Of a stretch of DNA of 64,000 nt, positions 1-8,938 are shown piece by piece. The stretch spans positions 682,001-746,000 of the forward strand of contig NZ_SOZD01000002.1 of the NCBI RefSeq assembly GCF_004519335.1, in the 5' to 3' direction. The stretch is from Jiella endophytica (GTDB taxonomy: Bacteria > Pseudomonadota > Alphaproteobacteria > Rhizobiales > Rhizobiaceae). The stretch's first letter is position 1. Each line of letters opens with the position of its first letter. The notes below the pieces were generated by a model. That model searched no databases and was not told the origin of the DNA. It was given only the letters and a program-made list of their open reading frames with translations. The translations under genes were made by a program, and so were the position numbers.

Positions 1-695
1 TCGTTCTCGAGGTCGACCCGAACAAGCGCCGCATCTCGCTCGGCCTCAAGCAGACCCTGCAGAACCCGTGGGAAGCCTTCCGCGACAAGTTCCCGGTCGG
101 CACCCAGGTCGAGGGCGAGGTCAAGAACAAGACCGAGTTCGGCCTGTTCATCGGTCTCGAAGGCGATGTGGACGGCATGGTCCATCTCTCCGATCTCGAC
201 TGGAACCGTCCGGGCGAGCAGGTGATCGAGGAGTTCAACAAGGGCGACATCGTCAAGGCCCAGGTCCTCGACGTCGACGTCGACAAGGAGCGCATCTCGC
301 TCGGCATGAAGCAGGTTGGCGGTGATCCGTTCGTCGACGCTGCAGAGGCCGGCGAAATCCGCCGCGGCTCGATCGTCACCTGCGAGGTCGCCGAGATCAA
401 GGACGGCGGGCTCGAGGTGAAGATCGTCGATAGCGATCTGACCGCCTTCATCCGCCGCTCCGATCTCGCCCGCGACCGCGACGAGCAGCGCCCCGAGCGC
501 TTCCAGGTCGGCCAGAAGGTCGATGCCCGCGTCACCCAGTTCGACAAGAAGGCCCGCAAGGTCGGCGTGTCGATCAAGGCGCTGCAGATCGCCGAGGAGA
601 AGGAAGCCGTCGCGCAGTACGGCTCGCAGGACTCCGGCGCTTCACTCGGCGACATTCTCGGCGCGGCCCTGAAGAACCGCGGCGACGACGAGTAA
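1..695 (+). CDS. rpsA: 30S ribosomal protein S1, C-terminal part
   Basis: The gene is cut by the left edge; the frame is read from base 3 and gives 230 residues to a TAA. S1 binds mRNA on the 30S subunit and helps start translation. The visible part holds the end of one S1 repeat (KRRISLGLKQ), a complete repeat with GLFIGL and GMVHLSDLDW ending in ERISLGMKQ, and a last, more divergent repeat ending VGVSIKALQ. The tail is acidic. The repeated RISLG-KQ ends are typical of bacterial S1. A strong terminator follows within about 50 bases, so this is probably the last gene of its transcript. Confidence 0.97.
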   Translation, partial: VLEVDPNKRRISLGLKQTLQNPWEAFRDKFPVGTQVEGEVKNKTEFGLFIGLEGDVDGMVHLSDLDWNRPGEQVIEEFNKGDIVKAQVLDVDVDKERISLGMKQVGGDPFVDAAEAGEIRRGSIVTCEVAEIKDGGLEVKIVDSDLTAFIRRSDLARDRDEQRPERFQVGQKVDARVTQFDKKARKVGVSIKALQIAEEKEAVAQYGSQDSGASLGDILGAALKNRGDDE

Positions 696-746
696 ACGAC
701 CGGCTTGCCGGCGGGGCACCCTCCGCCGGCGGACTGCCAGACATGA

Positions 747-780
747 AAAAGCCCGCGGCGAGCGATCGCCGCGGGCTTTT
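747..780 (+). terminator. Rho-independent terminator after rpsA
   Basis: A perfect stem pairs AAAAGCCCGCGGCG with CGCCGCGGGCTTTT around a 6-base loop. The T-run follows on the plus strand and a matching A-run precedes, so it could also serve the convergent minus-strand gene that ends at 825. Confidence 0.88.
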
Positions 781-824
781 GTCTGTTATCTCTCGTTCAG
801 ACGGCACTGCCGGATCTGCGACGG

Positions 825-1355
825 CTACCCTCTCGCCGTATGCGCCGGCCGGATCTCGGCGTCGAGCCGCGTCACGGCGACGCCCTTGGCCATCCGCTCC
901 AGCGTCGGCGACAGGCCGGAGAGGCCGATTGCCTGGCTCTTCCTGACCAGAAAGCCCTCGGCCATCGCGGTGCGAATCTGACGCAGCCTGCGCAAGAAGC
1001 CGGGACGATCGATCGCCGCCCGGCGGAAGCGCGCGCAGGGCGCCACCGAGCGCCCGGCGCCGACCGTCTCGACATGGTCGATCACCGCGCCGATCCAGCC
1101 GGGCATCAGCCGCGCGCCCGGCTCGAGGAACAGCAGCCATTCGCCCTTGGCGGTGCGTATCGCCTCGCGCAGCTCCTCCGCGGCAATCACCCGGCATCCG
1201 GCATGATCGGCGACCTTGCGGGCGTCGGCGCCCATCGCGCGATCGACCAGCACGACCTCGCGGACGATCCCCTCCACCGCCCCCGGAACGAGGCTTGCCA
1301 GTGTCGACGCCAGTTTCTGGTCGTCCGGACCGCAGTCGATAAAAACGCTCAACAT
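825..1355 (-). CDS. Small GT2-like glycosyltransferase family protein
   Basis: 176 residues from an ATG at 1355; a longer reading to 1433 is possible but its extra N-terminus looks non-coding. The N-terminal half has the GT-A layout of family 2 glycosyltransferases: MLSVFID strand, variable helix, EVVLVDR strand, then AKGEWLLFLEPGARL. The place where active enzymes carry the metal-binding DxD is EPGA here, and the protein is short, so catalytic activity is doubtful. No partner genes for polysaccharide synthesis lie nearby. It converges with rpsA and diverges from the radical SAM gene. The family call is from fold pattern only; substrate unknown. Confidence 0.7.
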   Translation of the reverse strand: MLSVFIDCGPDDQKLASTLASLVPGAVEGIVREVVLVDRAMGADARKVADHAGCRVIAAEELREAIRTAKGEWLLFLEPGARLMPGWIGAVIDHVETVGAGRSVAPCARFRRAAIDRPGFLRRLRQIRTAMAEGFLVRKSQAIGLSGLSPTLERMAKGVAVTRLDAEIRPAHTARG

Positions 1356-1478
1356 GTTCCCCGGAGTAGCGGAGGTTGCAGGCACTGGCCAGTGCGGTCT
1401 CATTTTGTTCTTGTAATGTTCGCTCTTTGGCATTAGCTATCTGTTCACCAACGACTGCCCACCATGGGAGGGCCGAAG

Positions 1479-2636
1479 ATGCAGCAGATCACCGCAGCCG
1501 ACCGCGCCGCTTTCGCCGGGGCCAACGGCGTCGAAATCGCCAACCATATCGTCGACAAGGCCAATCTCCGGGTTCCGGCCGACAGGCGGCGGGGCCGCGG
1601 CGCCGGCATCAATCCATCCGGGCGCTACGAGCCGTTCTCCCGCGCGAGCTTCGACGACGGCTGGGAGACGCTCGACAGCCTGCCGGCTTTCAAGACCGAA
1701 GTGCAGGTGGAAAAGCCGAAGATGATCATCACCCGCAATGCCTCGCCCGACATCTCCTTCGACCGCTCGATCAACCCCTATCGCGGCTGCGAGCATGGCT
1801 GCGTCTACTGCTTCGCCCGGCCCACCCATGCCTATATGGGTCTTTCTCCGGGGCTGGACTTCGAATCGCGGCTCTTCGTCAAGCCGAACGCCGCCGAGCT
1901 TTTGGAGCGCGAACTCGCCAAGCCCGGCTACGAGGTGAAGTCGATCGCCATCGGCACCAACACCGATCCCTATCAACCGATCGAGAAGGATCGGCGGGTG
2001 ATGCGCGAGATCCTCGAGGTGCTCGAGGCGGCGAACCATCCCGTCGGCATCGTCACCAAGTCGGCGCTGGTGACCCGCGACCTCGACATCCTGTCGCGCA
2101 TGGCGGCGAAGGGCCTCGTCAAGGTGGCTCTGTCGGTCACCACCCTCGACCGGACGCTGGCAAGGGCGATGGAGCCCCGCGCCGCCACCCCGGCAAAGCG
2201 TCTCGATGCGGTGCGCACGCTCTCCGAAGCGAAGATCCCGACCATGGTGATGACCGCGCCGATCATCCCCGGGCTCAACGACTCGGAGATCGAGCGGCTG
2301 CTCGAAGCCGCCGTGACCGCCGGCGCGAAGGAGGCGGGCTACGTGCTCCTGCGGCTGCCGCTGGAGGTGGCGCCGCTCTTCAAGGACTGGCTGCTGCGGC
2401 ACTATCCGGATCGCTACCGCCACGTTCTTTCCCTGCTTCGCTCGATGCGCGACGGCAAGGACTACGACGCCGAATGGGGCAAGCGCATGCGCGGCTCGGG
2501 GCCATACGCCTTCCAGATCCGCCGCCGCTTCGAGATGACGGCCCGGCGGCTGAACCTCAATGCCGACCGGACGAAGCTGCGGACCGACCTGTTCACGCCG
2601 CCGAAGAGCGCCGGCGTTCAGCTCGCCCTGCTCTGA
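1479..2636 (+). CDS. PA0069-family radical SAM protein
   Basis: 385 residues. The cluster motif is [14 protein letters not shown], a CxxxCxxC that binds a 4Fe-4S cluster and S-adenosylmethionine. It belongs to the PA0069/Rv2578c group, related in sequence to spore photoproduct lyase, whose substrate is not established. Other family marks are [26 protein letters not shown] and APIIPGLND. An upstream in-frame ATG lies at 1464, but GGGAGG at 1467-1472 sits 6 bases before the ATG at 1479, so that start is preferred. It is followed 248 bases later by rnhB on the same strand. Confidence 0.88.
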   Translation: MQQITAADRAAFAGANGVEIANHIVDKANLRVPADRRRGRGAGINPSGRYEPFSRASFDDGWETLDSLPAFKTEVQVEKPKMIITRNASPDISFDRSINPYRGCEHGCVYCFARPTHAYMGLSPGLDFESRLFVKPNAAELLERELAKPGYEVKSIAIGTNTDPYQPIEKDRRVMREILEVLEAANHPVGIVTKSALVTRDLDILSRMAAKGLVKVALSVTTLDRTLARAMEPRAATPAKRLDAVRTLSEAKIPTMVMTAPIIPGLNDSEIERLLEAAVTAGAKEAGYVLLRLPLEVAPLFKDWLLRHYPDRYRHVLSLLRSMRDGKDYDAEWGKRMRGSGPYAFQIRRRFEMTARRLNLNADRTKLRTDLFTPPKSAGVQLALL

Positions 2637-2884
2637 TCGTCGCGGCGGACGTCCTTGAGGGTTGCGGCCTTTTCGGACGGATATCCACAAGGCCTGCGGG
2701 TGGTATCGGCGATGCCGCGAGCCCGATCCGCAGGCAAGGCTGGTCGCCGGGGCGCCGCATCGCCCTTTGCGCGGCAGCCCGGCGGCCCTTGCGGCCGGCC
2801 GGGCAGGTCTGCCACCGTCCGGCGCCCCCCGGGCGGCGGCGGGCCTTGCATGGGATCGGAGGATGCGCGAGTCTTAGCCGCACG

Positions 2885-3682
2885 ATGACCGCGCATTCCT
2901 CCGATTCTCCTGCCGTCCTGTCCACCGCCAGAGCCGCAAAAACGGCAAAGGGCGGCAGCGTGTCCCCATCTGGCGCAGGCAAGGCGGCCGCGAAAGCCAG
3001 ACCCCGCGGCGGGGCGCGAGACCCGGCCGCATCGGCCAGGCCTAACGAGGAGGCCCGGCTGCCGCGCTCCGGCCCTGATTTTACGCGCGAGCGCCAATTG
3101 ATCTCCCTTGGCCTGCAGCGCGTGGCAGGCGTCGACGAGGCCGGCCGCGGACCGTTGGCGGGCCCGGTGACGGCCGCCGCCGTCATTCTCGACCCGGGCA
3201 ACATTCCCGAGGGGCTCGACGATTCAAAGGCGCTTTCGCCAGAGCGGCGCGAGGCGCTGTTTCTTCAGATCGTCGCCACCGCGACCGTGGCGAGCGCCTG
3301 CGCCAGCGCCGCCGAGATCGATCGCTTCAACATTCGCGGCGCGACGCTGATCGCCATGCGCCGCGCGGTTGCCGCGCTCGGCCACGAGCCCGACCACATT
3401 CTCGTCGACGGCCGCGACATGCCGCCCGGCTGCGGCTGCAACGGCTCTGCCGTCGTCGGCGGCGACGCCGCGTCGCTGTCCATCGCCGCCGCCTCGATTG
3501 TGGCCAAGGTTTTGCGCGACCGGATGATGCGCCGGGCCTGCCTTGCATTTCCCGGCTACGGCTTTTCCCAGCATATGGGCTACGGCACGGCGGCGCATCT
3601 TGAGGCGATCGAGACCCACGGCCCCTCGCCGCTCCACCGCATGACCTTCAGCCCCCTGAAGCAGCGGCTGCTGCTGGTCTGA
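2885..3682 (+). CDS. rnhB: Ribonuclease HII
   Basis: 265 residues; cleaves the RNA strand of RNA-DNA hybrids and removes single ribonucleotides from DNA. The catalytic core begins with [14 protein letters not shown] (the D and E are metal ligands), followed by [21 protein letters not shown] (third acidic residue) and [15 protein letters not shown]. The core ends in MTFSPLKQ, as usual. The first 70 or so residues are a low-complexity Ala/Lys/Arg/Ser extension not found in the short bacterial enzymes. The frame is open far upstream through the radical SAM gene, but that part is an out-of-frame shadow; the ATG at 2885 is the sensible start. Confidence 0.95.
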   Translation: MTAHSSDSPAVLSTARAAKTAKGGSVSPSGAGKAAAKARPRGGARDPAASARPNEEARLPRSGPDFTRERQLISLGLQRVAGVDEAGRGPLAGPVTAAAVILDPGNIPEGLDDSKALSPERREALFLQIVATATVASACASAAEIDRFNIRGATLIAMRRAVAALGHEPDHILVDGRDMPPGCGCNGSAVVGGDAASLSIAAASIVAKVLRDRMMRRACLAFPGYGFSQHMGYGTAAHLEAIETHGPSPLHRMTFSPLKQRLLLV

Positions 3683-3840
3683 GGCCGGCGTCCCGCTGCC
3701 ATCCCGCAGAAACGCCGCGGGCTGGTTGAGAACCGCCTCGCCGGTTTCGCTTGCATCGTGCTCGCGGCCACCCCTGTGAGGCAGCCGCAAGACGCTGATA
3801 CGTCGGCGTGACTTCACCGCTCGACGTTCCAATTCTCAAC

Positions 3841-4623
3841 TCAGGCGAAGACGTCGGCGAGATCGGTGAAGCCGACCCCGTCCTTGATCTCGCGCAGCCG
3901 CGCATAGGTGACGGCGACGGCGATCGAGACGAAGGAGGCCGCGACGCCGCTCACCACGCCCTGCAGGATCAAAAGCACGATCGGCGAGGCGGTCGAGACC
4001 ATGACGCCGAGACCCGCCAGCGCCAGGGTGACGATGTAGAAGATCACATAGACGATCACGATGAAGCCGACGATCGGCCAGCGATACCCCTTGGTGAGGT
4101 CGGAGCTGCGACTGAGCGAGCCGAAGCCGTTGCCTTCCACCATGATCACCGGCACGAACACCGAGAGCACGCCGAGCAGCCAGAGGCCGGGAACGATCAG
4201 CAGGGCAAAGCCCATGCCGATGAGCAGCCAGGCGGCGATGGTCATGACGATGAGCGGCAGGATGCGCCGGAAGGCGGTGGCGACCGCGGCGCCGATATTG
4301 GTGCCGCGCCCCGCCTTCGCGTCATAGGCGACCAGCACCAGCACCGCGGTGAGGATCGAATAGACGATCAGCGGCGCGGCGACACTGATGACGACGAAAA
4401 GCACCGGGTTCTGTGCGAGCAGCGCTTCGTCGCCGCCCGCCGCGACGTTGGTGCTGTCCGCCCCCAGGACGAGAAAGCTCGGCAGCTCCATCAGGAGACC
4501 CGCGACGATGCCGATCACGCCGAAGACGGCGAAGCGTCCGAAGAAGATCGAGACGGTGTCGTTGATCCTGGCACCGACGCCGAAGCTCGGCCTCGGCATT
4601 CCTGCGGTGTCGATGGCTGTCAT
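3841..4623 (-). CDS. Polytopic membrane protein (glycerophosphodiesterase-membrane-domain-like)
   Basis: 260 residues with about six hydrophobic segments, among them VFGVIGIVAGLLMELPSFLV, the VVISVAAPLIVYSILTAVLV region, an IAAWLLIGMGFALLIVPGLW stretch and FIVIVYVIFYIVTLALAGLG. The central PGLWLLGVLSVFVPVIMVEG and SRSSDLTKGYRW patterns are typical of the membrane domain shared by YciC-like and glycerophosphoryl diester phosphodiesterase membrane proteins, where a conserved 'S..L.KG..W' follows. No catalytic domain is present. It starts 76 bases after the RDD gene on the same strand and is probably the last gene of the MoxR operon. Confidence 0.75.
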   Translation of the reverse strand: MTAIDTAGMPRPSFGVGARINDTVSIFFGRFAVFGVIGIVAGLLMELPSFLVLGADSTNVAAGGDEALLAQNPVLFVVISVAAPLIVYSILTAVLVLVAYDAKAGRGTNIGAAVATAFRRILPLIVMTIAAWLLIGMGFALLIVPGLWLLGVLSVFVPVIMVEGNGFGSLSRSSDLTKGYRWPIVGFIVIVYVIFYIVTLALAGLGVMVSTASPIVLLILQGVVSGVAASFVSIAVAVTYARLREIKDGVGFTDLADVFA

Positions 4624-4699
4624 CTGCTGTCCTCTCGGTCCTTATCGATGGGAAACGGGTGTTGTAGACGCTGGCGGGAACGGGCCGCGGAAAGCTGCA

Positions 4700-5635
4700 T
4701 CACGGCGGCGGGGCAGGCGCTTCGTCCTCGCGGTGGAACTTGTCGGCCCTGGCGTCGCCCATCAGCTTCTTCTGTTCGAGAAAGGCCCGCTGGGCAACGT
4801 AGAAACTCTTCAGGAACGGCTCTTCCTCCGGCGGCGAAACCCGCTCCTCGTAGCCGATCTTGGCGCGGATCCGTTCGCCGATCCGGGCAAGGCCCTTCTG
4901 GCGCTCGCGGCTGTCCTTCACCTCCTCGCCGCCGCGCAGAAGCCGCTCCAGCACCTGCAGTTCGTAGGCGCCATAAAGTTCGAGCTGGGCGCTGGTGAAG
5001 ACGAAGCGCTCGCGCGCCGCCTCGTCCGCGGCGACCGCGACGTCCGGCAGGAGCAGCGGCCGCGGGTCGAGGACGACGGCGGTGTCGGCGATGAGGTCGC
5101 CGATGCGTTGGTTGGCCTTGTTGCGGATCGGCACGGCGACGACCACGAGCAGCCAGACGAGCATGAAGCCGTTGAACCAGAGCGATTCCTCGCCGCCGCC
5201 GATGAGGAATGCCGCCGGAACGAAGACCTCGACCTCCTTGGTGAGATTGCGGACGACGACCTGGTGGGTGGAAAGGCCAGAGCCGTCCTTCGAGACGACG
5301 CGCAGCCCGAGCAGCTTCTTGCCGGGCGTGCGGCCGTTCATCAGCAGCTCGCTGACGATGTAGTAGGGCGTGCCGAAGACGAGGACGAGGAATGTCGCGA
5401 TGGCGCCGAAGGCCGTCGGGCTGGCAAGATCGGCGTAGAGCAGGGCGAAGATGATCGCGAACATCGCAATGGTGGTGATGATGACGTCGACGAGCTGAGC
5501 GCCGAGCCGCGACCCGAGACCCGCGACCTCCAGATGCAGGACGACGCCTTCCGGCGGCGTCAGGCTGAGGCGCTTCGGCTCCCGGCCGACGGGGCGGCGG
5601 CGGGCGGCCCTGGCCTTGCGGCGAAACAGCGCCAT
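4700..5635 (-). CDS. RDD family membrane protein
   Basis: 311 residues. RDD domains are small membrane domains with conserved Arg and Asp residues. Seen here are GLGSRLGAQLVDVIITT (R and D of the motif), two N-terminal membrane segments, then NGRTPGKKLLGLRVVSKDG, a signature of the family, and a third membrane region near FVPAAFLIGG and FNGFMLVWLLVVVAVPI. The C-terminal 120 residues are hydrophilic and charged. Its ATG overlaps the stop of the SpoIIM-like gene by one base (TGATG), implying coupled translation. Role unknown. Confidence 0.9.
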   Translation of the reverse strand: MALFRRKARAARRRPVGREPKRLSLTPPEGVVLHLEVAGLGSRLGAQLVDVIITTIAMFAIIFALLYADLASPTAFGAIATFLVLVFGTPYYIVSELLMNGRTPGKKLLGLRVVSKDGSGLSTHQVVVRNLTKEVEVFVPAAFLIGGGEESLWFNGFMLVWLLVVVAVPIRNKANQRIGDLIADTAVVLDPRPLLLPDVAVAADEAARERFVFTSAQLELYGAYELQVLERLLRGGEEVKDSRERQKGLARIGERIRAKIGYEERVSPPEEEPFLKSFYVAQRAFLEQKKLMGDARADKFHREDEAPAPPP

Positions 5636-6663
5636 CAGACCGGCTCCGCGGCGGGTTCGCGCGTCGGGCTCCCGTCACGGCCGGCGAGGGTGAACCAGGC
5701 TAGCCAGAGAAGGCCCATCCCCCAGCCGATCGCCATGCGCGCCCAGAAATTCGTGACCAATTGGCGGCCGATGCCTTCGAGAAGGCCGGCGGCGACCAGC
5801 ATCACCGCCGCCACGACGGCAAGCTTCACCGCGTCGCGGCCGGCGTGGCGCAAGGCGGCCGAGCGGCTCCTGAGGCCCGGAAACAGCATGGCATAGCCGA
5901 GCGTCAGCCCGCCGGCGCTGGCGATCGCGATGGCCGAGAGTTCGGTGACGCCATGGATGGTCAGCCAGCCCATGAAGTCGACGCCGAGGCCCTTGTCGAC
6001 ATGGACGCTGACGAAGCTGCCGAGCATCGCGCCGTTATAGAGGAGCAGGATGACGCTCGGGACGCAGAAGACGATGCCGAGGGCGAAGGCGAAGAGGGCC
6101 ACCCGGGTGTTGTGGGAAAAGAGATAGGTCGCGAAGGCGCCAAGCTCGCCGAGCGGCTGGTAGTCGCTGCCCTCGATGACCTGGCGCAGCGATTCCGCGC
6201 TCGCGCCGGGCCCGCGCCCGCTTGCCAGATCGCCGGGGACGAAAGCGTAGAACCAGTTGGGGTCCTCGTCGGTGAGGAGATAGGCGGCGAGCGCACCGAC
6301 GGCCATCAGCAGGAAGGCGACGAGGATCGGCACGAAAGAGCGGCGCACCGCCTGGGGCGCCGAGCGCGAGAAGAAGCGCGCCAGCAGCCCGGAGAGGTTT
6401 TCCCGCGGCGCGTAGACGACGAGATAGGCCCGGGCACAGAGGCTCTCGAGATAGCGCACCACGGCCGAATCGAGGGAGATCTCGCGGGCGACCGAGAGCG
6501 AATTGGTCGCCTGCCGGTAGAGCAGCACCAGGTCGCGGGCGTCGTCGAAGCCGAGCCGCGACAGGCCGCGCTTTTCAGCGGCCTCGACGATGGCGGCGAG
6601 GCGCTGCCAGTCCGCCTCGCGCTCGTCGCGAAAGCGTGTCGAGCGGATCGTCCGCGCGTTCAT
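5635..6663 (-). CDS. Stage II sporulation protein M-like membrane protein
   Basis: 342 residues of the SpoIIM family, which in Bacillus forms part of an engulfment complex but in non-sporulating proteobacteria has no defined function. The first 110 residues are soluble and helical (LSRLGFDDARDLVLLYRQ, YLESLCARAYLVVYAPR). Membrane segments follow at VPILVAFLLMAVGALAAYLL, then LFAFALGIVFCVPSVILLLY with NGAMLGSFVSVH, the WLTIHGVTELSAIAIASAGG signature and more near the C-terminus. It overlaps the DUF58 gene by 4 bases (ATGA) and the RDD gene by 1. Confidence 0.88.
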   Translation of the reverse strand: MNARTIRSTRFRDEREADWQRLAAIVEAAEKRGLSRLGFDDARDLVLLYRQATNSLSVAREISLDSAVVRYLESLCARAYLVVYAPRENLSGLLARFFSRSAPQAVRRSFVPILVAFLLMAVGALAAYLLTDEDPNWFYAFVPGDLASGRGPGASAESLRQVIEGSDYQPLGELGAFATYLFSHNTRVALFAFALGIVFCVPSVILLLYNGAMLGSFVSVHVDKGLGVDFMGWLTIHGVTELSAIAIASAGGLTLGYAMLFPGLRSRSAALRHAGRDAVKLAVVAAVMLVAAGLLEGIGRQLVTNFWARMAIGWGMGLLWLAWFTLAGRDGSPTREPAAEPV

Positions 6664-7982
6664 ATCAGCTCCCGCGCCTTGATGTTGAGATAGGTGGAGA
6701 CCAGCCGCGCCGTGACGCCGCCGGGATCGGTATCGACGATGAAGACGCCGAGCCTGGCAAGCTTTTCGAGCACCAGCCGGCGCTCCCGGTCGAGCCCTGC
6801 CGCCGCGACCGCCGCCGCGATCTCGCCGAGGTCGCCGGCCGCGCGGCGCTGATAGCCGGTGAGCAGCGGATCGCGCATCGAGACGAAGACCACCACATGG
6901 TGGCGGTTCAGCACCTCGACGTTCTCGACCAGGAGTTCGGCCGTGGTGGTGTCGACGAAATCGGAAAACACCACGACGAGGCAGCGACGCGACAGACGCT
7001 GGCCGAGATGGGTCATGGCGAGGGTGTGGTTGGTCTCGATCGACCGGTAGGAAAGATCGGCGGCCCTCGCCCGCAGCTGGGCGAAGGCGTGGCGCCCGCC
7101 ATTCGGCGGCAGATAGAGCCGCGGCCGGGCATCGAAGGCGTAGAGGCCGACGAGATCGCCGCCCTGGATGCCGGCCCAGCCGAGCGCCAGGGCGGCATTG
7201 ATCATGTGGTCGATCTTCGGCAGGCCGGCGATCTCCTCGCGCATCAGATGGCCGTTGTCGAGGGCGAGGACGATGTTGTGGTTCTTCTCCGTCCGCATCT
7301 CCCGGGCGACCAGCGCGCCGTGCCGGGCGGAGCGCTTGTAGTCGATGGTGCGGCTGTCCATGCCGGCGACGAAGTCGCGCAGCTGATGGAACTCCGATCC
7401 CTCGCCGCGAGAGAGAGCGGCCCGGCTGCCGAAGGCCTCGGTGGCGATCTGCACGTCGATCTCGCCGGAGGTGATCGCCCTGACATTCGGAACGACGACG
7501 AGCCGCGTCGGGCAGGGATAGGAGGCTACCAGATCGACGAGGCGGAGCCGGCTCGATCTGAGGACGGCGACCTCGCCAAGCGCGAAATTGCCGCGCCGCC
7601 TCGCATGGATGGTGATGGTCGCGCTCGACCTTGCCCCTTGCGGCTGCAGGACGAATTGCGGCGGCCCGTCCAGACCCGCCGGCCAGGCGGCACGCAGCAT
7701 CGCCGACCCCGGCCCGGCCGCTCCCCTGCCCCGATCGCCTGCCGGCCGCAGCACGAAGGTGAGGTCGCTCGCCTCGCCGACGAACATCTCCCGCGTCGCC
7801 GGCGCATCGAGAACGAAGCGCCGCCGGCCGGGGGTGAGGACGACGTCGGCGATGACGGCGAGCGCCAGCAGCCCCCAGATCGCCGGCACCGCATCGGCCG
7901 GCGCGCCCGGCACGATCACCAGCGCCAGCGAGGCGAGAGCGATCAGGCTGGCGATCAGAAGGAGGAGGCGCGAGGGCCGCAT
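6660..7982 (-). CDS. DUF58 domain-containing protein (VWA-like)
   Basis: 440 residues. Two membrane segments lie within the first 50 residues. A beta-rich region follows, then the DUF58 signature around EGSEFHQLRDFVAGMDSRTI with DYKRSARHGALVAREM. The C-terminal half is von Willebrand factor A-like: NIVLALDNGHLM has a degraded metal site (usually DxSxS), and CLVVVFSDFVD forms a later strand. DUF58 proteins are found next to MoxR AAA+ ATPases and are thought to be their membrane-anchored partners. It overlaps moxR by one base and the SpoIIM-like gene by four. Confidence 0.92.
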   Translation of the reverse strand: MRPSRLLLLIASLIALASLALVIVPGAPADAVPAIWGLLALAVIADVVLTPGRRRFVLDAPATREMFVGEASDLTFVLRPAGDRGRGAAGPGSAMLRAAWPAGLDGPPQFVLQPQGARSSATITIHARRRGNFALGEVAVLRSSRLRLVDLVASYPCPTRLVVVPNVRAITSGEIDVQIATEAFGSRAALSRGEGSEFHQLRDFVAGMDSRTIDYKRSARHGALVAREMRTEKNHNIVLALDNGHLMREEIAGLPKIDHMINAALALGWAGIQGGDLVGLYAFDARPRLYLPPNGGRHAFAQLRARAADLSYRSIETNHTLAMTHLGQRLSRRCLVVVFSDFVDTTTAELLVENVEVLNRHHVVVFVSMRDPLLTGYQRRAAGDLGEIAAAVAAAGLDRERRLVLEKLARLGVFIVDTDPGGVTARLVSTYLNIKARELI

Positions 7983-8938
7983 CAGCGCGGCGCCGGGATC
8001 TGTTCGAGAATGGCGGCGAGCACCGCATCGGGGCTGCGCCCTTCGATCTCGGCGGTCGGCGAGAGGACGATGCGATGGCGCATGGTGGGCGTGAAGAGCA
8101 GCTTCACGTCGTCGGGGATCGCATAGTCCCGACCGTCGAGCGCCGCCCTCGCCCGCACCGCGCCGCAGAGACCGTCGGCGGCTCTCGTCGAGACGCCATA
8201 GGCGATGTCGACGTCGCCGCGCGTCGCCCGCGACAGAGCGAGCACATATTTCAGGATCTCGTCGTCGAGGCGGATCGCATCGATCAGTTCCTGGCCCGCG
8301 CGGATCGCCTCGAGGCCCGCGACCGGCTCGATGGCGGCGCGGCGCGCGTCGTGGTCGAGCGGCTGGCCGGCATGGCGCCTGAGGATCGAGAACTCGGCTT
8401 CCTCGTCAGGAAAATCGATCTCCAGCTTGAACAGGAAGCGGTCGAGTTGCGCTTCCGGCAGGGGATAGGTGCCCTGCTGCTCGATCGGGTTCTGGGTCGC
8501 CACCACGAAGAAGACGTCGCCGACGGCATGGTCGGTGCCGTCGATCGTCACCCGCCGCTCGTTCATCACCTGAAGCAGCGCGGCCTGGGTCTTCGGCGGA
8601 GCGCGGTTGATCTCGTCGGACAGGAGGATGTCCGTGAAGATCGGCCCGCGCACCAGCTCGAACTGCCGCGAGCCGAAATCGTAGATGTTCGAGCCGATGA
8701 CGTCGCCGGGCATCAGGTCCGGGGTGAACTGGATGCGCTTGAAGTTCAGCGACAGCGCCGATGACAGCGACTGGGCGAGCAGCGTCTTGGCGGTGCCGGG
8801 CGGCCCTTCGATCAGGCAGTGGCCGCGGGCGAACAGCGAGACGAGCAGCAATTCGACGATCGCCGCCTGCCCCTGCACCGCCTTCTCGATCTCAACGGCG
8901 ATCCTGTCGCGCAGGGCCCGCAGTTCGTCCAAATTCAT
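7982..8938 (-). CDS. MoxR-family AAA+ ATPase
   Basis: 318 residues from the ATG at 8938; upstream extension is non-coding shadow of the preceding gene. Walker A is EGPPGTAKT (about residues 44-52), Walker B is ILLSDEINRAPPKTQAALL (DE at about 108-109), and sensor 1 is VVATQNPIEQQGTYPLPEAQ, with LDRFLFKL as the arginine-finger region. These are strong MoxR marks. MoxR ATPases act as chaperone-like remodellers with VWA or DUF58 partners, here the next gene. The start overlaps the end of the DUF4350 gene by 47 bases. Confidence 0.95.
   Translation of the reverse strand: MNLDELRALRDRIAVEIEKAVQGQAAIVELLLVSLFARGHCLIEGPPGTAKTLLAQSLSSALSLNFKRIQFTPDLMPGDVIGSNIYDFGSRQFELVRGPIFTDILLSDEINRAPPKTQAALLQVMNERRVTIDGTDHAVGDVFFVVATQNPIEQQGTYPLPEAQLDRFLFKLEIDFPDEEAEFSILRRHAGQPLDHDARRAAIEPVAGLEAIRAGQELIDAIRLDDEILKYVLALSRATRGDVDIAYGVSTRAADGLCGAVRARAALDGRDYAIPDDVKLLFTPTMRHRIVLSPTAEIEGRSPDAVLAAILEQIPAPR

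Noticed and set aside
1376-2884. Long plus-strand frame running in front of rnhB (768 codons in all)
   Set aside because: It is antiparallel or out of frame to the radical SAM gene and is Arg-rich; only the part from 2885 matches RNase HII.
4388-6693. Two long plus-strand frames opposite the RDD and SpoIIM genes
   Set aside because: Low-complexity antisense frames with no ribosome site; the minus-strand genes have domain matches and tight overlaps.
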